A DNA stretch of 64,000 nt from Boswellia sacra (Eukaryota; Streptophyta; Magnoliopsida; Sapindales; Burseraceae). Location of the stretch: NCBI GenBank assembly GCA_013180625.2, contig SNVD02006118.1, positions 176,296-240,295 of the forward strand, written 5' to 3'. The notes beneath the pieces are model-generated. The model had not been told where the DNA came from. It ran no database searches and saw only the letters and a list, made by a program, of their open reading frames with translations. Within the stretch, counting starts at the first letter, position 1; each line of letters opens with the position of its first letter. Positions 1 to 9,997 of this stretch are shown piece after piece. A program made the position numbers and the translations under genes.

Positions 1-180
1 CACTATGATCTATAAATAGAAAGTTATGCCCACTTTACCAAACCTATAAAAAAGCTAAAATTAAGGTGAAGTTAATTCAGAAGATGCAAAGACTACAAAT
101 ATGCTTAAGTTAAGGAATTTAATGACACTATTAATGCAATATGATGAATTAAGTTCTTATTAAGCATACATATTTAAGTG
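1..180. other. AT-rich flank without a gene
   Basis: No ORF, repeat or motif that I can support. It is the left flank of the LTR starting at 186 and does not resemble the sequence left of the second LTR copy (13080-13125), which places the LTR edge precisely. Confidence 0.6.
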
Positions 181-185
181 TTCAT

Positions 186-1598
186 TGATGCGTTCGAAAC
201 TAGCAAGTATACTAGTCGCACAAGTAATAAAGTGATAAGTAAGATAGCGTTCCCATGAGGATTGATTCTAATTGAATTTGTTATTTTACAGTAAAAACAG
301 AATAAACGGGGGGTTTTGTTGATTGATTAACTATGAAATATTAATGTAAGTAAAGAATAACACAATGCTAACTTAATTGAAGTGAGAATTAATCAATGAC
401 AGAAATTTGGCTAAGGGATCATTCTCTGCCACAAGATATGGATTTGCGAATTAATCATAGAATTGTCATCCAATTACACCATTGAAATTATCAACTGTAG
501 ACAACAACAAGCTCTGTTATCCCAATCTTTCCTTACTTTGTTGTTAAATAAAACAGGCTCTTTATTTAATCTCTATCCATTAAACAACCTAGAACAACCT
601 CTCTAAATTTAATTCAATTGATGCATTACGATAAGAAAGATAGGTGGATCTAAGCAATAAACACACAAGCTCGGATTATTTAACTTAGGTTGCATTCTCC
701 AATTGCAATCTTTGATCACAATTTTGCTACTAAGGATTAGAAATTCAAGACAATTACGGATCAACATTTCTACTCTAGCAATAGACAACAACCAGATTAT
801 ATCAGTTGGCCATTCCAAATACAATCAGCAAGCAATCATAAGCATTAGATATGGGAAAATACAAGCAACTTCAATTAGAGAATTGGATAACAACTTCTTG
901 CACAATCAACTCACAAAAACCATTATCAAGGGCTTTGAAATCACCCTCAACCAATTCAGATTCAGTTACGCATGTTTAAAAACGTCATAAATACAATACA
1001 ATACATAAAAATTCCAGAAGATGAAAGGGAAATGATGAACTTAGCATATCTGATGAAATCTCTTAGGATTTGTAGTTCTTCCTCTTTCCAAGCCTTCAAT
1101 ATCCTTCAAGAACTCCAAAAGATGAGAGAAATCCAAAGATGCAGCCTCTAACACGTTCTTCCCCTTTTCAAGTCATTCAAATAAAACCCTAAAATATGTT
1201 TATATACTCTGCTACAGTAACCTGCTACAGTGTCCTGTATTATACATGCTACAGTAATTTGTTGAATTACATTTCTACACTTCTCACACTGTTTTGATTA
1301 TAACTTTTGGTACACTGAATGGATTTATGAACCGTAAATTTCTCTAGAAAATAGACTTTGAGAGCTTTCCAACGGTATATAACATGTTATCCGGTTCATT
1401 GTAAATCAATACAATTAAATCTGAGAAGATGGTTGACTAGCAGAGGTGAAAATGAAGGGTTTTACTTCACTTTAGTGCAAGTTCCTCCAAAACTCCTACA
1501 AACATCAAAACCGCACAAAAACATAAAAATACCAAGGATTATAGCAAATAAACATAAATGAATTGATATGAAAATGATACATAAATAGACACCTATCA
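186..1598 (-). mobile_element. LTR of an Athila/Tat-branch gypsy element (left copy, solo-like)
   Basis: A 1413-bp LTR read on the minus strand; on the plus strand it begins TGATGCGTTCG and ends CCTATCA. The direct repeat TTCAT lies on both sides (181-185 and 1599-1603), as for a solo LTR with a 5-bp target-site duplication. It matches 13126-14540; over the first 640 bp I count about 20 substitutions and 2 small indels (about 3%). No primer-binding site adjoins its left edge and no polypurine tract its right edge, so it is not a normal 3' LTR of the element at 7.2-13.1 kb. ORFs inside it are chance. Confidence 0.85.
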
Positions 1599-1603
1599 TT
1601 CAT

Positions 1604-2712
1604 CAATTGGTGACTCTAAACTCCAACTTCTTAGCAAAAGAGATGACTTCTTCAGTTGGTGAGACCAAAATAACCCTTATTTCAGCACCGTATATATTTA
1701 CAGCTTCATCGAAGAGCATTCTCCATTCCACTACCGAGATTACCCCTAGATGTTCATCTAGGAAATCCACCTCCTATGGCTCATCATCGTCAACCGTATT
1801 CATGGCCAAAAATTCTACTACTACCCTTGTTTTCGCCATATTTTTTGTGACATACTCGATGTTGAATTTTGACAATTGCACTAGCCATCTTGCTAGTTTG
1901 CCTACCAAGGATGGTGCTTCATAAAGATACTTCATCGGATCCTCCATCGAGACAACCTTAATCTTCCAAGACTGAAAATAATGCCTCAACTTATTTAAGA
2001 GCCACACCATGGCTAAGCACATCTTCTCCACGTAATTGTATTTCATCTTGTATGGCAGCAACTTCTTGCTAAGATAATAGATGGCATGCTCCACACAATT
2101 CTTATCTTCTTGTGCTTGCATAGCACTGATGGCCTCCTCCTCAAGAGCAAAGTAGAGAATAAAATTTTTACTAGGTCTTGACGGTCTTAAGACTGGCGGA
2201 TTCTGTAAATACTTCTTAATATTCTCAAATGCCTCTTGGTACTTATCATTCCACTCGATCGGCTAATCCTTTTTTAGGAATCTAAAGATCGGTGCACAAA
2301 CTAATGTTAATTTGGTAATGAATCGACTGACATATTGAATCTTCCCAAGAAACCCTCGAACTTCTTTTTCGATCTTAGGCGATGGCATCTCCGTAATTAC
2401 CTTAACCTTTTCTGGATTTACCTCTATTCCCTTCTTACCAACTACAAACCCTAACAACTTCCCTAAGCTGACTCCAAAGACACACTTTTTTAAATTGAGC
2501 TACAGCTTATACTTCTTTGCCTTTTCTAGGAATTTGTCTAAAGCTTCAAAGTGACCTCTCGAGTCTCAGATTTCACCATCATGTCATCTACATAAATCTT
2601 CTATCTCCTTATGCATCATGTCATGAAATAATGTTATCGCCATTCGTTAGTAAGTTGCCGCTACATTCTTTAACCTGAAGGGCATCACCTTGTAACAATA
2701 GGTTCCCCATTC
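1604..2712 (-). pseudogene. pol: Tat-lineage pol fragment: RT, RNase H, start of archaeal-type RNase H
   Basis: The minus strand encodes, in order, the end of reverse transcriptase (a YVDD motif near 2585-2600, frameshifted from its upstream part), the connection (VRGFLGKIQYVSRFI near 2360), RNase H (about 2120-1800, with the stretch LPYKMKYNYVEKMCLAMVW) and the first part of a second, archaeal-type RNase H that stops at FRVTN beside the LTR. Two RNase H domains in series are a mark of the Tat/Ogre lineage. Several stops and a frameshift make it non-functional. It is nearly identical to 14546-15655. At 2712 the reading ends in mid-RT, at a junction with the block duplicated from 9.89 kb. Confidence 0.85.
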
Positions 2713-2824
2713 CCCAAGAAAAAAGAAATTTGACAACAACAACACACATTCAAATATACAAGTAGTTGTGATTGTGGTTCACATCTTCCTCTGGTTTTAC
2801 GTCCAGTAACGGCTGAAACGCCTT

Positions 2825-3409
2825 CTATGAGTCGGGGATTTGCTTCCCATCCAGTTTTCTTATAAACTGGCAAACAGGGTCGTTTTTAGTCAGATTCCCT
2901 AGACTATAACACTGCAATTCATCACGAAATTGTGTCCATAGATTAAGCAATTCACGCTGAACAAGTCCACAAGAATGTGACTCGAGAGTTAACAAAACAT
3001 TATCCAGCGACTCATTACTCAAACCATTCTTAATAAATGAAAGTTTATCTTCTCTATTCCTGGACGCAAAACCTAATGAACGACAAGTCTGGTTACAATT
3101 CCATCTAGCACATTTATAACATACTTGTAACCTTTTCGCTCTTCGCCTCTTGGCGTAGTAGCTTTTTCCTAGACCAGGCATGTATTTTGCGAGATTAATG
3201 TCCGGCTCATCGGACAATCTCACCTTGGCTTCGATAAGCCATCGGATATCTGCAGGCACATTTAGGAGCATCAACGCCCAAAGTCTGGTCATTCGTACTT
3301 TATAGATTTTAAACACAGTATTTTGAGGAAGTGAAGGGAAATATTTACGAACGTTCGACAGAAAGATATCAGCATCCATTGAAGAGGAGACAAAGAGAGA
3401 TATTACCAA
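2825..3409 (-). CDS. Unrecognised 194-codon ORF, left copy (captured fragment candidate)
   Basis: An open frame of 194 codons, unusually long for this decayed neighbourhood. I do not recognise the family. Visible: a hydrophobic start, a basic run (YYAKRRRAKRLQ) followed by cysteines spaced CX2CX4CX3C (CYKCARWNCNQTC), as in a small zinc-binding module, then a mixed C-terminal half with a leucine-rich patch. Upstream on the same strand is a gypsy pol linker in another frame, so the first residues may come from pol and the proper protein may start at the internal Met of MDADIFLSN. Against 9998-10582 I count 8 substitutions, 4 of them amino-acid changing. It could be a captured host-gene piece or an element-specific ORF. 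Confidence 0.45.
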   Translation of the reverse strand: MVISLFVSSSMDADIFLSNVRKYFPSLPQNTVFKIYKVRMTRLWALMLLNVPADIRWLIEAKVRLSDEPDINLAKYMPGLGKSYYAKRRRAKRLQVCYKCARWNCNQTCRSLGFASRNREDKLSFIKNGLSNESLDNVLLTLESHSCGLVQRELLNLWTQFRDELQCYSLGNLTKNDPVCQFIRKLDGKQIPDS

Positions 3410-3530
3410 TAATATGATTGAGTCTGTTCTTCTCCAAGATATGCACGTTTCAAACCTTCGGGCAATGGCTTCAACTCCTGTTTGGATGTTTCCTCAAGCT
3501 GTTGCACAAATGAATTCGAAGCACGGAATA
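3410..3530 (-). pseudogene. Gypsy pol linker fragment (protease to RT)
   Basis: Minus-strand translation gives QELKPLPEGLKRAYLGEEQT, the conserved linker between protease and reverse transcriptase in Athila-type pol (compare LELKQLPSHLKYAYLGESST at about 37.85 kb). It runs into a stop and frame change just before the 194-codon ORF. The same fragment stands at 10583-10700. Confidence 0.7.
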
Positions 3531-3599
3531 ATCAAATTAAACAAAAGGAAGGAAAAGAAAAGAGCAGAAACGAAACTAAAGACACATAAAAGAGAAAAA

Positions 3600-4019
3600 T
3601 AATAGAGGCTAAAGAGTCTTGGACGAAACCTTAGACATGTTGGATTATGAGAAGAGGCATTGGAAGGTATGAAGTGAAGTAAAAGGGGAAAATAATAGCT
3701 AATTATGACAGCCCTTACTCATCATCACTATTATTATCAGCATCAAGATGCAGCGACTTGAGCCTGAAGGCATTTGATCCCTCGCTTCAAACGAACATTT
3801 TCTTGACGACTTGTCTAATCCAAGCAAAAAGCACATAGTTAGAAATGATAATCAAGATAGACATCATGTATACATGAAACGTAATATGTTTTCTTATAGG
3901 AAGCACAATTCAGAATGGTATACAATCCAAAAGTAATTGAGTAGAATTACAATGTAATATGAAATATTTGGGATAATCACAAAAGAAATGGGCTCAACAC
4001 CTCAAGGAGATGTAGAACT
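3600..4019. other. Non-coding stretch
   Basis: No supported gene. A short string near 3775 (tttgatccctcgcttcaaac) resembles part of the Tat LTRs at 16470 and 46605, so this may be an eroded piece of such an LTR. Confidence 0.4.
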
Positions 4020-4760
4020 AGTAGCATGATGTTCAAGTCATTCTCGATGAGATCCAATAGAAGTAGCAAGATGCGCAAGTCAATCTTTAGGAGATACAAT
4101 AGAAGTAGCATGATGTGCAAGTTAGTCTCGATAAGACCCAATAGTAGTATCACGATGTGCAAGATAGTCTCGATGAGACTTAACAAAAGCAGCATGATGT
4201 GCAAGATAGTCTCGATGAGACCTAGTAGAAGTATTATAATGTGCAAGTTAGCTTCAATGAGACCTACCAGAAGTAACACGATGTGCAAGTCAGTCCCAAT
4301 GAGACCTCACAGAAGCAGTATGATGTGCAGGATAGTCTCGATGAGACCTAATAGAAGTAACACAATGTGCACGTGAGTCTCGGTGAGACCTAACAAAAGC
4401 AACACGATGTGTATGTTAGTCTTAATGAGACCCAATTGAAGTAGCATGATGTGCAAGATAGTCTCGATAAGATTCAATCGAAGTACCATGATGTGCAAGA
4501 TAGTCTCAATAAAGTAGCACAATGAGCAAGACAGTCTCGATGAGTGTCAATGAGACCCAATAAAAGTAGCATGATGTTCAAGATAGTCTCGATGAGACCC
4601 AATAGAAGCAGTATGACATGTAAGTCAGTCTCTGTGAGACACAATAGAAGTAGATAATCTACAAGTCAATCTCGATGAAACCTAATAAAAGCAGCATGAT
4701 GTGCAAATCAATCTTGATAAGATCTAGCAGAAGTAGCACGACATGCAAGTTAGCGCATCT
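4020..4760. repeat. 42-bp tandem repeat array (about 17 units)
   Basis: Degenerate head-to-tail copies with a core like GATGTGCAAGATAGTCTCGA followed by TGAGACCTAATAGAAGTAGC. The period is about 42 bp, a multiple of three, so long frames stay open on both strands and give 14-residue peptide repeats (MMCKIVSMRPNRSS on plus). I treat those frames as by-products: there is no non-repeat domain and no sign of expression. The array lies left of the inverted Tat 3' region and is probably a minisatellite of such an element. Confidence 0.85.
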
Positions 4761-5100
4761 AGGTAATATGCCTAATCTAGGCAATATGAGACCCAATTGA
4801 AATAGCACAATGCATAAGCCACCTAGATGAGGCTCTTAAGTTAGCGCATCTAGGTAATATGAGACCAAATTGAAATTGCACAATGCATAAGCCACCTAGA
4901 TGAGGCTCTTAAGTTAGCGTGATATGCAAGTCGCTTGGATTAAACTCCTCAGTTTAGCACGATATGCAAGATCAGGTAGCTCAATCTTGTTGAGATGCCT
5001 CAAGTAGTATGATGTGCAAAATAAACTTCATCTTGATGAGATTTCTCTCAGGCAGCACGATGTGCAAAGTCAGCTCCATCTTAATGAGACTTCACTTAAG
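4754..5100. repeat. About 75-bp repeat plus decayed related units
   Basis: Two adjacent copies of a unit beginning GCGCATCTAGGTAATATGAG and ending GATGAGGCTCTTAAGTTAGC, followed by weaker units that keep GATATGCAAG and GATGTGCAAA and so look derived from the 42-bp family. Confidence 0.65.
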
Positions 5101-5129
5101 TAGTGCGATGTGCAAAGGTAACTACCTTG

Positions 5130-5400
5130 ACTTTTGAATCTCCTTCAAAGAAGGATGTTTACCTTGAAGAAGGAATCTTCCTCGAAGAAGACATCCACCT
5201 TGAGGAAGGAATCTCCTTAAAGAAGGCATCTTCCTCAAAGAGGGCATCCACCTTGAAGAAGGAACCTCCTTCGAAGAAGGCATCTACCATGAAGAAGGCA
5301 TCCACCTTCAAAAGACATCTCCGTCGAAGAAGGAAGTTCACTTTGAAAAAGTAACTTGAAGCCTACCCTAAAGAAGGAATTTTGAAGAAGAAATTCAATG
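5130..5400. repeat. GAAGAAGG-rich short-period repeat
   Basis: Repeated strings such as CCTTGAAGAAGGAATC and GAAGAAGGCATC at about 15- to 30-bp spacing. Open frames on both strands come from the period being a multiple of three. Confidence 0.65.
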
Positions 5401-5454
5401 TTCACCTTGAAGAAAGGATTTGAAAAAAAGAAGAAGATTCATAGTCAAATAGTT

Positions 5455-5710
5455 GAAAGATAAAATGGTCAAAGGCAGAAAGAAAGAAAGAAGAGAAATG
5501 AAAAAAAAGAAGAGAGAATGTAAAGGAAAGAAAGAAAAGGAAGAAAGAAAAAGGAAAGAAAAAGAAAGAAAAGAGAGAAAAGAGAAAAAGAAGAAAGAGA
5601 TAAGAGACAAAAAAGAAGAGAAAAAGAAGAAAGAGAGAAGACAAGGAAAAGAAGAGAAAGAGAAGAGAAAAGAGAAGAAAGACTCTACATCGACCGTAAG
5701 ACATCGAAAG
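5455..5710. repeat. Polypurine (GA) tract
   Basis: About 250 bp almost purely A and G on the plus strand. It produces a Lys/Glu/Arg-rich frame on plus and a Phe/Ser/Leu-rich frame on minus; neither is a credible gene. Such a tract can form triplex DNA. Confidence 0.8.
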
Positions 5711-5849
5711 AATTTTTGAAATAAACGGATGGCAAGCACCTTGGCAGCAACTCACAAGGAAAGAAGAGTAACATCAGCTGATAGAATCATCGACTGGAAT
5801 CACATAGAAGAATTAATATAGGCACTAGCAAGCAATTTATTGAAGACAC

Positions 5850-7225
5850 ACTGAATAAGGTAAAAATTCAAATTGATTTTACATCATCGAGAAATGTTTG
5901 AATCTTGTAGGAATTTGCAAAGACAAGGGAAAGATCCCTTGTGAGGCATAAAATAAACAACATAATTCTCCAATAAAGAGTATGACGAATGCAAGAATGA
6001 AAGATGTCAAAACTCAAAGAGATTTCCCTAGCGGACCAAAAGAAATCAAGAATAGAAGTAATAATACTTGACAAGAGGGCATGAAACCTAATGATTACAA
6101 AGACTGGAAGAAGTATGAAGAGTATTTAGAAAAGGGGCATGAAACCCAGTAAATGCAAAGTCTGAGGATATCAAAAAAGGTGTGAACAATATTTAGTTGA
6201 ATGCACGAAGAATGAAAAGGTCTAAAGACTACGAAGCAGTGCATGATAGAAGTTTTCAAGTGAGCATGCATTAGAAGGAAACCTTAAGAAGTAGGTGTAT
6301 TTAAGAGTGTTTCAAGCCCTTAGAATAGGCACAAGCCTGAAGAAGAGGTGCACTGAAGAGTGTTGAAAACCCTAAGAACTAGTTGCACTTAAAAGTGTTT
6401 GAAGCCCTTCGAATAAGCGCACTAAAGAGTGTTATTAAATCCTAAGAAGCAGGTGCACTTAAGAGTGCTAAAAACCCCAAGAAGTAGTTGCACTGAAGAG
6501 TGTTTTGTCATAGCATCATAAGAAAGCTTTCCAGCCCTTGAACGGGCACGCTCACCTTTAGATAGGTACATTGGCCCTCAGATGGGCACATCAACCCTTG
6601 AATGGGTATAGTAATCCTTAAATGGGCGCATCTGCCCTTAGATGGGCATATTAGCCCTTGAATGGGCACATCTGCCCTTAGATGGGCATAGTAACCCTTA
6701 ACGGGCACTTTGGCCCTGAAATGGGCACATTAGCCCTTGAATGGGCACATCTGCCTTTAGTTGGGCATATTAACCCTTAAATGGGCGCATCTACCATCAA
6801 ATAGGCACATTAGCCTTTGAATGGGCACATCTGCCCTTAGATGGGTATACTAACCAATAGGCATATATGCCCTTAGATAGGCATCATAGCTCTTGAATGG
6901 GCACATCTACCATTAGAAAGGGCAGTTCAACCCTTGAATAGGTGCACCTCTTTGTAGGAAAAGAAAAGGAGAGAGAAATGATGAGAAGTTTGATGGAATG
7001 GAGATGAAGACGAAGATGTCAAGATGGAAAAAAAGAAGGACAAAGCGAGAGTACTTTGTCTACCTTTGTATCTCACAAACCTCTCCAAAGTAAGGAGTAA
7101 GCTATAGATACTAGAATTTTGAGGCTTGATGACGAAATGAAGATGAATGTCAAGCCAAAAAATGACCAAAATACCCTTGGAGGCCAAGAAAGGAAAGGTG
7201 AGAAGGAATCAAGTCACTCTCCACT
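5850..7225 (+). mobile_element. Tat-element 3' region and LTR edge, inverted relative to the copy at 18.0-19.3 kb
   Basis: The reverse complement of 7190-5870 aligns with 18060-19220: shared landmarks are the stretch about TACTTTGGAGAGGTTTGTGA, the CATTCAAGGGCTAATG-type repeats, and an end reading TCTTTGCAAATTCCTACAAG. The LTR edge corresponds to about 7115 (TATAGATACTAG), preceded by the purine-rich AAAGTAAGGAGTAAGC, a possible polypurine tract. About 110 bp of LTR follow before similarity stops near 7225. Its orientation is opposite to the Tat pol pieces at 1.6 and 14.5 kb. No coding part is present. Confidence 0.65.
6510..6950. repeat. About 20-/40-bp GGGCA repeat array
   Basis: Alternating units of the kind TAGCCCTTGAATGGGCACAT and CTGCCCTTAGATGGGCATAT. 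Each unit is itself a short imperfect palindrome (GCCCTT...ATGGGC). Related units occur on the opposite strand at 18300-18450. Confidence 0.8.
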
Positions 7226-8827
7226 AATGTAGACATGCACAACACCAAGGATCAAGTAGGACTTTATTAAGCTTGTAACGTTTGGCTTGGGTGAAGGTAT
7301 GATAAAGGATAATAATTTGGCTCAAATCACCCACAAACACATAAATCATTCAAGACTATGTAGAGCTCAACCCTATAACACAACTTCATTTCAATTCACC
7401 AAGTTACTCCCCCAAACTTATTTAGAACACTCAATCTTTTTTTTTTTTTTTGTAGAAAACAAAAGAAAACTACACCCCCACACTTTGTTGTTTCATTCTT
7501 TTTAAGAACACTCAAGGGTATAGATCTTTTTTTCTTCTCTTTTTTTCTCTTTTTCCCTTTTTTTTTGTTTTTTTACAACACTTCCCCTCCCCCACACTTG
7601 AACAACACATTGTCCTCCATGTGTAAGTACGTGGACAAGAAGTACAGATTGGCTTTTTTTTTTTTTTTACAAACACAATAGAACTCACTTGCATTGCTCA
7701 TGACACAACCCAACCTCCTCTAACTCCCCAAAACCAGAACATAGCTCAGAATTTAATTGTGAATGATCTACATGCTCATAGGTAAGGGATAAACTGTTTG
7801 GAACAAATTTATTTTAGGTTAGGAAATCTTTTAGTGAGTTAACAAAGAAAAAGGCTTACAAAGGCTCAAAGGGGTAACTAGGGATCAATTTCAGTCAAGG
7901 TTGGCTATTAAGGCTCAAACGGTCCAAAGATGGCCTAAATCATTTCCCCAATGTTGCACAGTCTAGGATTTCGCCTTGAGTGACCATCAAACAAGTTCTA
8001 GAATTCATTGAAATCTGAAGAAACATTTAAATTACATAAACTTTCTCTAAGTGAACAAATAACTCAGTGATAATAGCTCAGTGCTCAATGTTGCGCAAGG
8101 AATCAAAAGCAAAGCGAAAACCAATAAACATTTCAAGCACACAGATCCATGCATCATTTATCATTTTCCAAGAGTTATTCTTAATTCAATCATTATCTTA
8201 TCATCGACCCATAAAATGCAAGAAAAGAGGTACGTGGCGTTGTTACACCTGAGTCAAGATTGTATATTTCAACAATCCTTAGGACCAGTAGCCCGCAGAC
8301 TTAAGGTTTCCAGCCTATATACCTTTATTATGAAGAATGAAACAAGAAACAAGACATTCAAACAACATAAAATAAACAAACTACAGATTTATTTAGAGAG
8401 AATGCGTTTCAAGAGTTAACGAAACCCTATATTCTACCATTCTCAGGTTTTTCCACAATGTTTTTTTTTTTCGAATCGAAACTGATAAAGACAAAAACAC
8501 ACAACAACTCTAAATTACACAAAACTAAACTTACTCATAAAATAACAAAGTCCAACAAGCCAGCAAACAAAAACAAGTCAGTTAGAATGGGTCTAAAAAG
8601 TTTAGAAGTTAGCCTCCTTATTCAGCCATTATGGATTGAAGAGATCCAGAATGCGTTTCAAGAGGAATTAAACTTTTTAAGCCACCACTCTAAAAGCCAT
8701 GATTAGAAAATATTACTTGGGGCGAAAGAAATAACCTGAAAAAACTCAAAAGAAATAACATGAAAAATCTCAAATAAACACAATAAAAAGAAAGCAAATA
8801 AAAGCGAAGCAAAGCAATAGATAGAGA
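7226..8827 (-). other. Non-coding 3' portion of the gypsy element
   Basis: No convincing ORF. On the minus strand near 7590-7615 it reads GAGGACAATG, then CAAGTGTGGGGGAGG, a motif I associate with the region after pol in Athila-type elements (from memory, no search). It has several T homopolymers (7438-7451, 7560-7575, 7657-7669). Its position between gag-protease and the missing 3' LTR fits internal sequence of the element. Confidence 0.4.
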
Positions 8828-9477
8828 TTACAAATGAAGCGTTAAATCCAGTCTACGCCTTTTATTGCCTTCTCCAAACCAATCTATCCGAGCCGTTGTT
8901 GGATCAGGCGAATAGACGAATTCTTGTAGTTTGTCAATTAACTCCCCTGCAGATGAAGCTGTAACCAGGATTTGCCTCGCCGATGTTGAGATGAAATTTT
9001 TTTCTACAGCTTGATCAAGAAATGACAACAAACCATCAAAAAAGTTATTGACATTTAACAAACCAATGGGTTTTTTATGGATGTTTAGCTGTGCCCAAGA
9101 GGTGATTTGAAATATCTCCTCTAATGTGCCATAACCACCATGTAAAGCTATAAATGCATCGGACTTAACAACCATATGTGCAATACGCTCATGCATGCTA
9201 GAGACTTGTAACTCTTCCCTGATTGTATTGCCTAGATATCTCGTACAGCTAAAGGTTTGGGGATAATGCCAAGAACTTTGCTTCCTTCCAAGGATGCAGC
9301 TGTCGACACACACCCCATTAACCCAAGACTACCCCCTCCATAAATCAAATGAATACTTCTCGCAGCTAATGTCCTACCAAGATCAAGAGCTGCTGTTGTA
9401 AACTCTCCATCTTTACCAAATTGCGATCCATAAAATACGCATATAGTTTGGAATCACCGAATTGGTGTTTTCTCCAT
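8828..9477 (-). pseudogene. LOG-like: Intronless LOG (cytokinin riboside 5'-monophosphate phosphoribohydrolase) retrocopy
   Basis: LOG enzymes release active cytokinin bases from nucleotides in the cytosol. On the minus strand almost the whole protein can be followed: start MEKTPIR, then a stop (TGA), ICVFYGSQFGKDGEF, IHLIYGGGSLGLMGV, a frameshift near 9300, KVLGIIPKPLAVRDI, a stop and frameshift near 9235, SMHERIAHM, DAFIALHGGYGTLEE, WAQLNIHKKPIGLLNV, and a C-terminus DPTTARIDWF...LDLTLHL. The span of 650 bp equals a full LOG coding sequence (about 215 codons) with no introns, while plant LOG genes have several, so this is a processed copy. The family motif PGGxGTxxE reads HGGYGTLEE (Pro to His). 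It shares the strand of the surrounding gypsy element. No poly(A) is visible beyond the stop. Confidence 0.9.
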
Positions 9478-9574
9478 GTCTACAAGTGGTCTAACATGTA
9501 AAACTCTCAAATTTGACATATGGGGACAGAATTTCAGTGGGAGTTGCTCGATGCAGATTTATCGCCCCAAGATT

Positions 9575-9777
9575 TGAAAAAATTAGATATGCTTTTGGTG
9601 AGGTTTGACAAAACCTACACACTTGTCTTCCACGTGAAGCATGGGAAATGGACATACACTTTTGGCGGGGTTTGACAAAACCGTCACACTTGTCTCCCAC
9701 GTGAAGCATTAAAAATGGAGATACACTTTCGACGGAGGTTGACAAAACCTCCACACCTATCTCCCACGTGTACTTAT
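9575..9777. repeat. About 67-bp tandem repeat, three units, each with a CACGTG box
   Basis: Three units each contain GGTTTGACAAAACC (a near palindrome) or a close variant and end in TCCACGTGAAG, CCCACGTGAAG or CCCACGTGTAC. CACGTG is the plant G-box core. The array lies 100-300 bp upstream of the LOG copy's start codon on its coding strand, so it could act as a promoter element, but that is only inferred from position. Confidence 0.75.
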
Positions 9778-9997
9778 GCCATAGAGTAGTCATATGGTTT
9801 GTCAAAAAGAAAACTTGAAATTAAAACAAAAAAAATCAACAAACAACAATAATACAAAAACATCATTGATAATCAGATCAAACGAAACAAGAAAAAAGAA
9901 ATTTGACAACAACAACACACATTCAAATATACAAGTAGTTGTGATTGTGGTTCACATCTTCCTCTGGTTTTACGTCCAGTAACGGCTGAAACGCCTT

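Larger units (their letters stand above)
2713..3600 (-). repeat. Duplicated block, left copy (matches 9893-10770)
   Basis: About 0.88 kb, roughly 98-99% identical by eye to 9893-10770. It contains the unrecognised 194-codon ORF and, at 3410-3530, a gypsy pol linker fragment. Similarity starts abruptly at the run CAAGAAAAAAGAAATTTGAC (about 2714), the join with Tat pol, and fades after about 3595. The right copy sits inside the internal region of the gypsy element, so this copy was moved together with LTR and Tat sequences. Confidence 0.85.

Noticed and set aside
2825..3409. Functional host gene
   Set aside because: It lies in duplicated retroelement sequence, directly after a broken pol linker, and has no promoter or exon structure visible; kept only as an unrecognised ORF.
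4026..4376. Repetitive 116-codon protein (MMCKIVSMRP-type units)
   Set aside because: It is a by-product of the 42-bp tandem repeat; both strands are open for the same reason.
4020..5350. CRISPR-like array
   Set aside because: The repeats are head-to-tail minisatellite units without unique spacers, and the context is a plant retrotransposon region.
5395..5755. Two Phe/Ser/Leu-rich frames of about 115 codons that look like membrane proteins
   Set aside because: They are the complement of a GA-rich tract and overlap each other in different frames; composition alone explains them.
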